Positions 19,314-25,001 of a stretch of 25,001 bases of DNA are shown here, one piece after another. The stretch lies in assembly GCA_964388985.1 (NCBI GenBank), contig CAYMCJ010000010.1:1-25001 (forward strand), read 5' to 3'. Made by a program: the position numbers and the translations under genes. This DNA is from CAYMCJ01 sp964388985. GTDB lineage: Bacteria > Patescibacteriota > Patescibacteriia > Patescibacteriales > CAYMCJ01. The first letter of the stretch is position 1, and the number at the start of each line of letters is the position of its first letter. The notes beneath the pieces are model-generated. The model saw only the letters and a program-made list of their open reading frames with translations. It did no database searches and was not told the DNA's origin.

Positions 19314-19415
19314 TCAGCCGCCGCGATGGGGACCGGCCGGGATGGCATCGCTCATGATCTGGGTTCGCATAATCTTTTTCTCTAGGGTGGTTTCCGGGTG
19401 TCCTCTGTTGGTCAT
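19314..19415 (-). CDS. Possible 33-aa small protein with GHP start
   Basis: A 33-codon ORF, MTNRGHPETTLEKKIMRTQI and onward to GPHRGG, with a very strong AAAGGAGGTC ribosome-binding site 6 bases before ATG 19415-19413. It shares N-[KR]-G-H-P at the start, and the DNA GGACACCCGG, with the 45-aa ORF at 18490-18627. It lies between a structured leader and the GC-rich ncRNA-like segment in one transcription unit. It may be a small protein, a leader peptide, or part of an RNA fold. Function unknown. Confidence 0.45.
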   Translation of the reverse strand: MTNRGHPETTLEKKIMRTQIMSDAIPAGPHRGG

Positions 19416-19640
19416 TTTTTGACCTCCTTTCATTTTTTTCCCGTTTTAGCGGGAAAGTTGATGTTGCGTGAACCAGGATGGAATTGTCTGGGGCCGATGA
19501 TTTCGGGCCGGTCCATCCATCCTGATTCACGGGAACAGTAGGGATGGGTGCGAACCAAGGGAGGTTCTTTTTTTCTTCTTTTTTTTAGTTCATTTTTTTT
19601 ATTTTTTCCCTTGTCCGCACCCGTACCACGATGAGTTTAT
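19416..19640 (-). promoter_or_regulatory. Long structured 5' leader of unit 1
   Basis: About 225 bases with two large hairpins. GGGTGCG and AAGGG pair with CCCTT and CGCACCC around a purine-rich loop of about 45 bases. Then GTGAATCAGGATGGA pairs with TCCATCCTGGTTCAC with one A-G mismatch and one G-U pair, enclosing a GGCC/GGCC stem. A TTTCCCG/CGGGAAA hairpin follows just before the ribosome-binding site. It could be a riboswitch-like leader or the 5' half of a single large RNA. No known riboswitch core was recognised. Confidence 0.45.
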
Positions 19641-19681
19641 ACTTTAGCACAAATAAAAAATTTGTCAAGTACTTTGACAAA
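19640..19681 (-). promoter_or_regulatory. Promoter with overlapping 21-bp palindromic operator
   Basis: Minus strand -35 TTGACA (19668-19663) with -10 TAAAGT at a 16-base spacing, or AAAGTA at 17. The -35 lies in the inverted repeat TTTGTCAA-GTACT-TTGACAAA (19661-19681), which has perfect 8-base arms. A symmetric site on the -35 is where a dimeric repressor would sit; the regulator is unknown. Confidence 0.6.
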
Positions 19682-19704
19682 AATTAGCTAAAGTTAAATA
19701 AAAA

Positions 19705-19815
19705 AACCTACAAATTACGAATTTACTACAAATATACAAATATTATCTAACTATTTATATTAAAATTCGTAAATTCGTACTTGATTTGTAATTCGTAGAG
19801 TTGTAATTCGTAAAG
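19705..19815. repeat. Imperfect inverted repeat of TACGAATTACAAAT words
   Basis: The left arm reads CTACAAATTACGAATTTAC and onward. The right arm is a reverse complement built from GTAATTCGTAGAG and AAATTCGTAAATTCGTA. The same word family, again as two opposed arms, lies at 24579-24664 between 23S and 5S rRNA. It ends directly at the yjbQ stop codon. No gene. Confidence 0.65.
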
Positions 19816-20223
19816 TTAAATACACTTAAAAACACTAACAATTATCTCTCTTTCCCGCGGCTTTTCGTCAAAATCAATTAAAACAATCTGCTGCCAAGAG
19901 CCAAGAACCAATCGGCTATTCTCAATCAGCACTGACAAACTCGGTCCGATTAAAGCCGATTTTATGTGCGCGTCGCCGTTATTGTCGCCCCAGCGCTTGT
20001 GATGCTCATAATTTAAACCAGCTGGCGCGATTTTTTCCAAAACCTTTTTTAAATCATTAATCACACCCGGCTCATACTCAATCGTGGTGATAGCGGCGGT
20101 GGAGCCGGGAACAAAAACCACGGCCAAGCCGTCATCTACTCCGGACAATTGCGCTTCTTTGGCGACTTTGGCGGTAATATCTATAACATCGCCCCGGCCT
20201 TTGGTAGAAATAGTAAATTTCAT
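19816..20223 (-). CDS. YjbQ/UPF0047-family protein
   Basis: A 135-aa single-domain protein of the YjbQ (UPF0047) family, which forms compact trimers. Some members show secondary thiamine-phosphate synthase activity in vitro; the true role is not settled. The start MKFTISTKGRGDVIDITA is the standard one. Also seen are VFVPGSTAAITTIEYEPGV, the His-rich YEHHKRWGDNNGDAHIKSALIGPS metal or phosphate site (given here by its key words HH, W-D-N and AHI), and VLGSWQQIVLIDFDEKPRER. An upstream in-frame GTG at 20250 lies in spacer repeat and was rejected. It is the last gene after two nucleotidyltransferases on the same strand; about 85 bases of word repeat separate them. Confidence 0.92.
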   Translation of the reverse strand: MKFTISTKGRGDVIDITAKVAKEAQLSGVDDGLAVVFVPGSTAAITTIEYEPGVINDLKKVLEKIAPAGLNYEHHKRWGDNNGDAHIKSALIGPSLSVLIENSRLVLGSWQQIVLIDFDEKPREREIIVSVFKCI

Positions 20224-20234
20224 ATTATAAATTA

Positions 20235-20305
20235 TTTTAAAACCCAGCACCTAAAACCTAAAAGCTAAAACCTAAAACCTAAAACCCAACACCCAAAAAC
20301 CTAAC
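20235..20305. repeat. CCTAAAA heptamer spacer repeat
   Basis: Variants of CCTAAAA/CCCAACA follow one another about nine times between yjbQ and the upstream nucleotidyltransferase. Unlike other word spacers in this window, only one orientation is present. Confidence 0.6.
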
Positions 20306-20307
20306 AA

Positions 20308-20982
20308 CTAACGCAATAATTTTTCCGCTCTCTTCATTTGGGCCAAGTCATTAATCTGCAGCCAAAAATCAGCCTTAACAATATTAACCGGATAGTCTTT
20401 GGCTACCTTTACTAAAGTTTGGGGCAGGCCGTATTCTTTGCCGTCTTTAATTGACACTAAATCATATTTAAAAAACTTATCGGAAATAACATACAGGCCG
20501 GTATTAACCAAATTTTTGCTTCGGTTATGAACTCCTTCAATAATATTATTTAAATGTCCGCTACTATCAAGCTGAACCCGACCGCCGGCGAACTTTCCTC
20601 TTATTTCCTTTACCAGCATACATTGCTCGTAAGACAAACATTTTTTTATGTCATCGGCTCCATAGACATCATCGCCCATTAAAACCAAAAATCTTTCGCC
20701 CAATAAATCTTTGCATAAATGAAGGCAGTGTCCTGTCCCCAGTAATTTATTCTGCTTAACATATTTTATTTTTTTACCGGCAAATTCATTACCAAAATAA
20801 TTTTTAATCTGCTCGCCCAAATAGCCGATTACAAAAATTATTTCGTCAACCTCGGCCGGCAGACGCTCAATATTATATTCTATTAAATTTTTACCGTTAA
20901 GACGGAGCAAAGATTTCGGCACATGATAGGTTAACGGCCTCAACCTTGTTCCGCGCCCAGCGGCCAATATTACTGCCTGCAT
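20308..20982 (-). CDS. Sugar-phosphate nucleotidyltransferase (NTP_transferase)
   Basis: A 224-aa Rossmann-like nucleotidyltransferase of the family that makes NDP-sugars from sugar-1-phosphates. The nucleotide-binding signature is MQAVILAAGRGTRLRPLTYH (residues 1-20), with VPKSLLRLNGK following. LLGTGHCLHLC and FLVLMGDDVYG hold the base and metal (Asp) contacts. The length covers only the catalytic domain, with no left-handed beta-helix. The substrate is uncertain: the RLRPLT form resembles glucose-1-phosphate or mannose-1-phosphate transferases. It begins 10 bases after the stop of the next nucleotidyltransferase, so they form an operon. Confidence 0.88.
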   Translation of the reverse strand: MQAVILAAGRGTRLRPLTYHVPKSLLRLNGKNLIEYNIERLPAEVDEIIFVIGYLGEQIKNYFGNEFAGKKIKYVKQNKLLGTGHCLHLCKDLLGERFLVLMGDDVYGADDIKKCLSYEQCMLVKEIRGKFAGGRVQLDSSGHLNNIIEGVHNRSKNLVNTGLYVISDKFFKYDLVSIKDGKEYGLPQTLVKVAKDYPVNIVKADFWLQINDLAQMKRAEKLLR

Positions 20983-20992
20983 ATAAACGAAT

Positions 20993-21721
20993 TTAAATTA
21001 ATGTCTCCGCTATCTCCAGCTCTTTTTTTGTATTAATACCGATCGTTTCTTTGGGGTTGATAGTTAATGAATTTATTTTTATACCTTGCTCAAAGGCAAT
21101 CTTTATCAAATCAGTTAAATAATATTCTCTTTGAACATTATTGTTTTTTAACTTATTAATGTTGCCCCACAGCCAATCATTTTTAAAACAATAAAAGCCT
21201 GGGTTGACTTCTTTTAATTTTCTGACTTCTTCCGCGGCATCTTTATATTCTACAATTTCTTTAATTCTGTGATTTCTTATAATCCTGCCCCAATAATATA
21301 AATTTTGCCGCCAAGAATCAAAATCATTAACTATTGTTGTCATAATAGTAACCACCCCCTGGCTGTTATTGGTCAGTCTTTTAATTGTGTCCGGACTAAT
21401 AAAAGGATGATCTCCGTAAAAACAAATTATTTGGTCGGCTTCCTCGCTAATCTTGTCCTTGGCGCAAGCCAAAGCATGCCCGGTGCCTAATTGCTCGGTT
21501 TGAACAGCGTATAGACAACCATATTTGTCTAAAGACCTGCTAATAGAATCTTTATTGTCCAGTGAAACCACAATAATAGGCTGTTTATCAACCCCTGATT
21601 TAATTATTGACTCTATTAGATATTTAATTATTGGCTTACCCTTCAAAGGCACTAACACTTTCGGCATATTAGCGCCCATCCTCGTGCCATTACCTGCCGC
21701 CAGAATTACTATTTTGGTCAT
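20993..21721 (-). CDS. GlmU-like N-acetylglucosamine-1-phosphate uridylyltransferase domain
   Basis: A 242-aa nucleotidyltransferase that resembles the N-terminal half of GlmU: MTKIVILAAGNGTRMGANMP (residues 1-20), KVLVPLKGKPIIKYL, AVQTEQLGTGHALACAKD and FYGDHPFISPDTI. The C-terminal acetyltransferase beta-helix of full GlmU is absent. The GNGTRMG/QLGTGHA pair favours a UDP-HexNAc-type pyrophosphorylase. ATG 21721 starts the conserved fold; a longer frame to 21805 crosses a strong hairpin and is not credible. It overlaps nothing and leads into the second transferase 10 bases on. A hairpin at 21751-21780 separates it from the GH57-like gene. Confidence 0.87.
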   Translation of the reverse strand: MTKIVILAAGNGTRMGANMPKVLVPLKGKPIIKYLIESIIKSGVDKQPIIVVSLDNKDSISRSLDKYGCLYAVQTEQLGTGHALACAKDKISEEADQIICFYGDHPFISPDTIKRLTNNSQGVVTIMTTIVNDFDSWRQNLYYWGRIIRNHRIKEIVEYKDAAEEVRKLKEVNPGFYCFKNDWLWGNINKLKNNNVQREYYLTDLIKIAFEQGIKINSLTINPKETIGINTKKELEIAETLI

Positions 21722-21750
21722 AATATATAATTTATTATTTTTAATAAATG

Positions 21751-21780
21751 AGGGGGGACAAAAATATCTTTTTGCCCCCT
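21751..21780 (-). promoter_or_regulatory. Hairpin between the GH57-like gene and the nucleotidyltransferases
   Basis: On the minus strand GGGGGCAAAAA pairs with TTTTTGTCCCCC around GATA. It starts 3 bases after the stop of the upstream gene. No U-run follows directly, so it may be a weak terminator or an mRNA-stability element rather than a full stop. Confidence 0.45.
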
Positions 21781-21782
21781 GG

Positions 21783-22919
21783 CTACAATTTTCTCTCTTG
21801 AGCAAATGTTATCAAACGTTGAACGAAGAGAGACTTAGGATTAATACGATTTAATTTTTCATGAAAAGATTCGCCTGATTTAAGAGCGGAAAAAGCCAGG
21901 AGCGGAATTTTAATGAGCTCTGGATTATATTTAATAATAATTTTGCAGAACCTGCCGTTCCTATCCCGGGCAGCTATTACCTTGGCCCCGGGGTTTCTCT
22001 TAAACCACCAAGCGGCTAAAATATCCGACGTAGCCGCCAGACTGTACAATATTCGCCCCCTTTCTGTTTTAGGCATTTCGGCTCTAATTTGATCCGAAAA
22101 TTTCTTTTGGCAAGAAAAGGCGGTCCACTTGTCTAAATCCTTGTGCGGCATATTTTTTTCTTTTGAGTTTTCCCAAAAATAATCCAAATGCCTTTTGATT
22201 GAAGTAAAAATACCTTCCAGCCCCCTCTGCCTTACTTCTTTTACAAAAATAGACCATATCTCCGGGCCACTAAATTTTGACCCCGTATATATTACTTCCG
22301 GATCTAATGGGCAAATAACCACTACTTTTTCAGGCAGATTTCCTATTTGTTCTATTTCCTGCATTAAATTATTCAAAAGAAAATTATTGTTAGGCTCTTT
22401 CTGAAAAAGAAAAAAGGCCCGTAAAAATTTTCCAAATAACCTTTCCTTCATTATGATGGCAACTTTACTGCCGTATTTTATAGCCGGAAAAGAAGAATTA
22501 ATAAAATCATTCAGATGCTTTTTGTCTGAACTATGCAAAGAATAATATCCCTCGGTAGTCCAAAAAAAATTTTCCGGAAAAATTAATTTTTCAGAAGGAC
22601 AACAATATTCAGGCAAAAACCTGACTGACACTCCATTTACTCCATTCTTAACTTCCCAATCAAACATATCCGGAGAAAGATGCAAGGGTAATGCATGCCC
22701 AAAATTTGAAGAAAGTATTTCTATGTTCGGATATTTTTTCATTTCCTCTATCCATGGCCACATAATTTTGCAAATTCCTTGATATGATAATGATACGGGA
22801 AGACCGCTTTTGCCCAAAACATCAAGTCCCAATTTGTCTCTATCGGCCTCTTCCCATCTCTTTGCCAAAAGGTTGGCATGGAAAGAATTGGCCGGCAAAT
22901 TAATATGTAAAAATCCCAT
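21783..22919 (-). CDS. Divergent GH57-like polysaccharide-active barrel protein (tentative)
   Basis: A 378-aa cytoplasmic-looking protein without signal peptide. Residues about 35-130 read like the early half of the GH57/DUF1957 barrel: LPVSLSYQGICKIMWPWIEE, a PNIEILSSNFGHALPLHLSP stretch, and SVRFLPEYCCPSEKLIFPEN, where GH57 proteins have G-x-W-x-P-E with the nucleophile Glu. The classic N-terminal HxHQP motif is missing (LHINLPANSFH stands there), so activity is uncertain. GH57 members include amylases and glycogen-branching enzymes. Two nucleotide-sugar enzymes follow, which fits a polysaccharide context. The start has a strong AAGGAGGG ribosome-binding site. The family call is tentative. 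Confidence 0.4.
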   Translation of the reverse strand: MGFLHINLPANSFHANLLAKRWEEADRDKLGLDVLGKSGLPVSLSYQGICKIMWPWIEEMKKYPNIEILSSNFGHALPLHLSPDMFDWEVKNGVNGVSVRFLPEYCCPSEKLIFPENFFWTTEGYYSLHSSDKKHLNDFINSSFPAIKYGSKVAIIMKERLFGKFLRAFFLFQKEPNNNFLLNNLMQEIEQIGNLPEKVVVICPLDPEVIYTGSKFSGPEIWSIFVKEVRQRGLEGIFTSIKRHLDYFWENSKEKNMPHKDLDKWTAFSCQKKFSDQIRAEMPKTERGRILYSLAATSDILAAWWFKRNPGAKVIAARDRNGRFCKIIIKYNPELIKIPLLAFSALKSGESFHEKLNRINPKSLFVQRLITFAQERKL

Positions 22920-22985
22920 TTCACGCCCTCCTTGTATTTTTAATGTTCGTTAAATAAAATATTTAAACTTTTAATAAATAAATAA

Positions 22986-23028
22986 CGGGCTCAAAACAAA
23001 ATAAAATCTGTTTTATATTTTGAGCCCG
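22986..23028 (-). terminator. Terminator after the 91-aa gene
   Basis: On the minus strand CGGGCTCAAAA pairs with TTTTGAGCCCG, extended through an AT stem, and is followed by TTATTTATTTATT. It separates the 91-aa gene from the GH57-like gene. Confidence 0.8.
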
Positions 23029-23040
23029 ATTTGTCCTTTC

Positions 23041-23316
23041 TTAAACCACTTGCAAAGTTAAATTTGCTTGCCCCAGTACAATACTTAAACGCTCTAAATC
23101 ATCTAACAATTCCCTTTTATTCTTACTGGAATTTTCTAAGCTGGTTGTCAATCTGCCATTAAACATCTCATAATCACCAACAAATGGTTTGCCGTCTTCA
23201 ATGTGTTCCGCACTTTCCCATTTGGGCTTGCCAATTTCTGCTAACAAGTTAAGAATATATGCTATCCTGCAATCTTTTTCAGCAAAAGAACCTACCTGCA
23301 CAATTACCTGAGCCAT
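23041..23316 (-). CDS. Unknown 91-aa protein
   Basis: A 91-aa protein, MAQVIVQVGSFAEKDCRIAY and onward, ending NLTLQVV. It opens with a probable beta-strand (AQVIVQVG), has a helix with AYILNLLAEIG, a polar middle (WESAEHIEDGKPFVGDY) and a helical segment SKNKRELLDDLERLSIVLG, ending in another strand. Soluble, no signal peptide. A perfect AAGGAGGTG ribosome-binding site lies before ATG 23316. It sits 32 bases downstream of the TrmB-type regulator on the same strand, so it may be co-transcribed and regulated with it. It ends at a strong terminator. No family is recognised. Confidence 0.75.
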   Translation of the reverse strand: MAQVIVQVGSFAEKDCRIAYILNLLAEIGKPKWESAEHIEDGKPFVGDYEMFNGRLTTSLENSSKNKRELLDDLERLSIVLGQANLTLQVV

Positions 23317-23348
23317 ATAGCACCTCCTTATTTAAAAAATGAACAAAT

Positions 23349-24089
23349 TTACTTTAACCTCTTCCAAAGGTTTAAAAATATTATTTTTTGTGTTTGATAT
23401 ATCATCTCGTTTTCAATAATCACTCCTACCGGCGTATTCTTAACGTCGCGGGAAATAAAAGCGCATTTGCCGGCGTAAATTATAATAAAAGTGGCTGACT
23501 TATCCTCGCTTCCCAGCCAACGGCGTTCATCCAAACCGTGGGTTTTTCCGCCCAGAGCCAAAGAAATTGCTTTAACCTGAATATTTTTTTTAATTCTATC
23601 GCGGGTAAAATTAGAATAAGCTTTGTTAATATCATCACTGGCCTGGGTAGCGGAATAAACATAATACTCAACCTCACCTCTTTTTTTAACCGTCACTAAC
23701 ACATCTTCTAAAATAAACTTTACGCCGCGTTTATCTTCATATAATTTCGTCGTGGGCTGGTTGCCGCTCTTGGCCTGCAGGGATTTTAATTCCGGAATTA
23801 ATTGTATAATTTTTTCTTTGGTCTGCTTTATCTCTATTTCTTTTTCCTGAACTAATTTTAACAGCTTGTCGGCCGACTCGGCCACAAATTTTTGTTTTGT
23901 CTCGGCGGTATAATAACTTGCCAAACCGATTTCTTGTAATTTTTTTAAAATATCATAAACCGTTCCCCGGTTTAGATTGGTTAATTCGGCCAAGACGCGC
24001 ACTGAAACGGATTTATGCTGTAAGAGTTTCAAATATATTTTTATCTCCTTGTCATTTAGTCCTAATTTTTTAAAAATTGTTACATCCAT
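23349..24089 (-). CDS. TrmB-family transcriptional regulator
   Basis: A 246-aa regulator of the TrmB type. The N-terminal winged helix-turn-helix covers residues 1-70: LGLNDKEIKIYLKLLQHKSV, VRVLAELTNLNRGTVYDILK and KLQEIGLASYY. A coiled-coil dimerisation segment follows (about 75-110), then an effector-type C-terminal domain with KLYEDKRGVKFILEDVL and GKTHGLDERRWLGSEDKSAT. TrmB proteins in archaea control sugar transport genes; homologues in CPR bacteria are common and uncharacterised. A strong promoter 28 bases upstream leaves a short leader of about 20 bases without a ribosome-binding site. It probably also transcribes the 91-aa gene. Confidence 0.88.
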   Translation of the reverse strand: MDVTIFKKLGLNDKEIKIYLKLLQHKSVSVRVLAELTNLNRGTVYDILKKLQEIGLASYYTAETKQKFVAESADKLLKLVQEKEIEIKQTKEKIIQLIPELKSLQAKSGNQPTTKLYEDKRGVKFILEDVLVTVKKRGEVEYYVYSATQASDDINKAYSNFTRDRIKKNIQVKAISLALGGKTHGLDERRWLGSEDKSATFIIIYAGKCAFISRDVKNTPVGVIIENEMIYQTQKIIFLNLWKRLK

Positions 24090-24116
24090 ATTTATGTTTT
24101 ATACTTTTATATTTCT

Positions 24117-24145
24117 ATATTATTTTATTTTTAAACTATTGTCAA
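24117..24145 (-). promoter_or_regulatory. Strong promoter of the TrmB-type gene
   Basis: Minus strand: perfect -35 TTGACA (24145-24140), 17-base spacer, -10 TAATAT (24122-24117). Confidence 0.8.
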
Positions 24146-24242
24146 GTTTTTTTCTGCAAAATATATTAAAATAACTAAAATTATTTAATATTAGTTTAAA
24201 TATTAATATATTTGTGTCATTAAAAAAAATACAAAATTAAAG

Positions 24243-24251
24243 TTATCCACA
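24243..24251 (+). promoter_or_regulatory. Isolated DnaA-box consensus
   Basis: TTATCCACA, identical to the copy at 15869-15877. It lies just beyond the 3' end of the rRNA operon. No cluster is present. Confidence 0.3.
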
Positions 24252-24277
24252 ATTTTTCCAACAAAAAAAACACCATT

Positions 24278-24395
24278 GTTCTGGCGCTGACCTACTCTCC
24301 CAGGGTTAAAACCCAAGTACCATCGGCGCTGATGAGCTTGACTTCCGAGTTCGGGATGGGATCGGGTATAACCTCATCGCCAAAAGCACCAGAAC
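24278..24395 (-). rRNA. rrf: 5S ribosomal RNA
   Basis: About 118 nt on the minus strand. It begins GTTCTGGTGCTTTTGGCGAT, contains the hallmark CCCGATCCCATCCCGAACTC, and ends GGTCAGCGCCAGAAC. The first and last seven bases pair (GTTCTGG/CCAGAAC). The stem extends further into the flanks (CATTGTTCTGG/CCAGAACAATG), and a run of eight T follows, which serves as the operon terminator. End positions are good to a few bases. Confidence 0.95.
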
Positions 24396-24419
24396 AATGA
24401 TGTTTTTTATATATAATAA

Positions 24420-24552
24420 ATTGAAAGGCGGTAACTTGAAAATGGTGTTCTATCGTAAAACAAAAAGGATTTTAATCCGCCAGCAACGATCAATTTAATA
24501 GGCCCCATTGCCTATTAACCTTTATGTTCACGAAAGAACACCGCCCTTCAAT
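24420..24552 (-). ncRNA. Branched hairpin in the 23S-5S spacer
   Basis: An outer stem ATTGAAGGGCGGT/ACCGCCTTTCAAT (small bulge) and a second stem GTGTTCT/AGAACAC enclose two hairpins: TTAATAGGC/GCCTATTAA and GGATT/AATCC. It could be an RNase processing stem of the rRNA precursor or a small RNA carried in the operon. No tRNA is present in this spacer. Confidence 0.5.
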
Positions 24553-24578
24553 CTATTTAATATTAATAAATTTATATT

Positions 24579-24664
24579 CTACAAATTACAAATCCATAAC
24601 AAATTTAAAAAATCTAAAGCCTATAAAAATATTTGTAAATTTGTAACAAATTCGTAATTCGTAG
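24579..24664. repeat. Inverted repeat of TACGAATTACAAAT words in the rRNA operon
   Basis: The left arm CTACAAATTACAAATCC and onward pairs imperfectly with a right arm ending TTCGTAATTCGTAG, about 28 positions each. It is the same word family as at 19705-19815. It lies between the 23S 3' end and the branched hairpin. Confidence 0.65.
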
Positions 24665-24685
24665 ATTTTTAAAGATAAAAATGTG

Positions 24686-25001
24686 AGAAAATCAAATGGC
24701 TTATTAGTACTCCTCAGCTAAATACGTTACCGCACTTATACTTAGAGCCTATCAACCCGGTAATCTCCCGGGAGCCTTATGAAACCTAATCTTAGAGACG
24801 GCTTCGCGCTTAGATGCCTTCAGCGCTTATCCTAACCGAAGGTAGCTACCCAGCAATGCCCCTGGTGGAACAACTGGTACACTAGAGCTTCGTCCTTCCC
24901 GGTCCTCTCGTACTGGGGAAAGGCCTCTTCAAGTTTCCGCGACCATAGTGGATAGGAGACCGACCTGTCTTACGACGGTCTGAACCCAGCTCGCGTGCCG
25001 C
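24686..25001 (-). rRNA. rrl: 23S ribosomal RNA, 3' end (partial)
   Basis: The last roughly 316 nt of 23S rRNA on the minus strand. It includes domain VI with the sarcin-ricin loop region (AGTACGAGAGGACCGGGAAG on the minus strand near 24892-24911) and ends with GAGGAGTACTAATAAGCC then TTTGATTTTCTC. The rest lies beyond the right edge. The 3' end position is estimated from conserved spacing. Confidence 0.95.

Noticed and set aside
18944..19357. 137-aa plus-strand ORF
   Set aside because: It runs antisense through a GC-rich series of hairpins, has no ribosome-binding site and shows an Arg/Pro/His/Ser composition typical of a chance GC-rich frame.
19590..19600. Two-codon ATG-AAC-TAA ORF in the leader loop of unit 1
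   Set aside because: It has no ribosome-binding site and can arise by chance in the A-rich loop.

Overview
The window is AT-rich bacterial chromosome with short genes and short spacers. It uses the standard code: TAA, TAG and TGA all end genes. The gene set (PheS/PheT, ValRS, EndoQ, YjbQ, VanW-family protein, Hsp20, TrmB regulator, four-helix-bundle protein, GlmU-like nucleotidyltransferases) and the style of the intergenic DNA suggest a member of Candidatus Patescibacteria (CPR), probably the Parcubacteria side. This is an inference from gene content and base composition; no 16S rRNA or phylogenetic marker was compared.

Layout. 1-2538 (minus strand) is a phenylalanyl-tRNA synthetase locus: a membrane protein, pheS, a Nif3-family gene, and the start of pheT, which runs off the left edge. 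2706-4167 (minus) holds an MscS channel and a four-helix-bundle gene bracketed by inverted repeats. 4365-9617 (minus) is one giant gene: a valyl-tRNA synthetase about twice normal size. A chain of histidine-phosphatase, ASCH, histidine-phosphatase and alpha/beta-hydrolase domains is inserted in its catalytic half, and a third histidine-phosphatase domain is inserted further on. 9690-12435 (plus) holds an EamA transporter, a 163-bp MITE-like element, a DHH protein lacking several metal ligands, tRNA-Ile with anticodon UAU, and tRNA-Val followed by a tandem array of damaged tRNA-Val-like units. 12858-15828 (plus) holds Hsp20, a DUF3006-like protein and a VanW-family protein. 15879-16106 (minus) looks like 6S RNA with a strong promoter. 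16380-16848 (plus) is a lysine-rich, histone-tail-like protein made of repeats. 16984-18237 (minus) is endonuclease Q ending in a sliding-clamp-binding motif.

18353-19681 (minus) is the most puzzling part. It contains two transcription units, each with its own promoter and terminator, and no conventional gene. One is a GC-rich unit of about 850 nt full of strong hairpins. Both units carry very short ORFs with good ribosome-binding sites, and two of these share a GHP start. 19816-22919 (minus) holds YjbQ, two sugar-nucleotidyltransferase-type proteins and a divergent GH57-like protein. 23041-24145 (minus) holds an unknown 91-aa protein and a TrmB-type regulator. The right end (24278-25001, minus) is the 3' end of an rRNA operon: 23S, a structured spacer, then 5S.

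Three themes cross the window. (1) Many spacers are imperfect inverted repeats whose arms are built from a short word repeated with variation, with a different word at each locus. (2) GC-rich mini-hairpins are scattered in spacers and even inside tRNA-derived sequence. (3) Both 100-N gaps are flanked by identical 55-bp sequences, so they are assembly joins at repeats rather than measured gaps.
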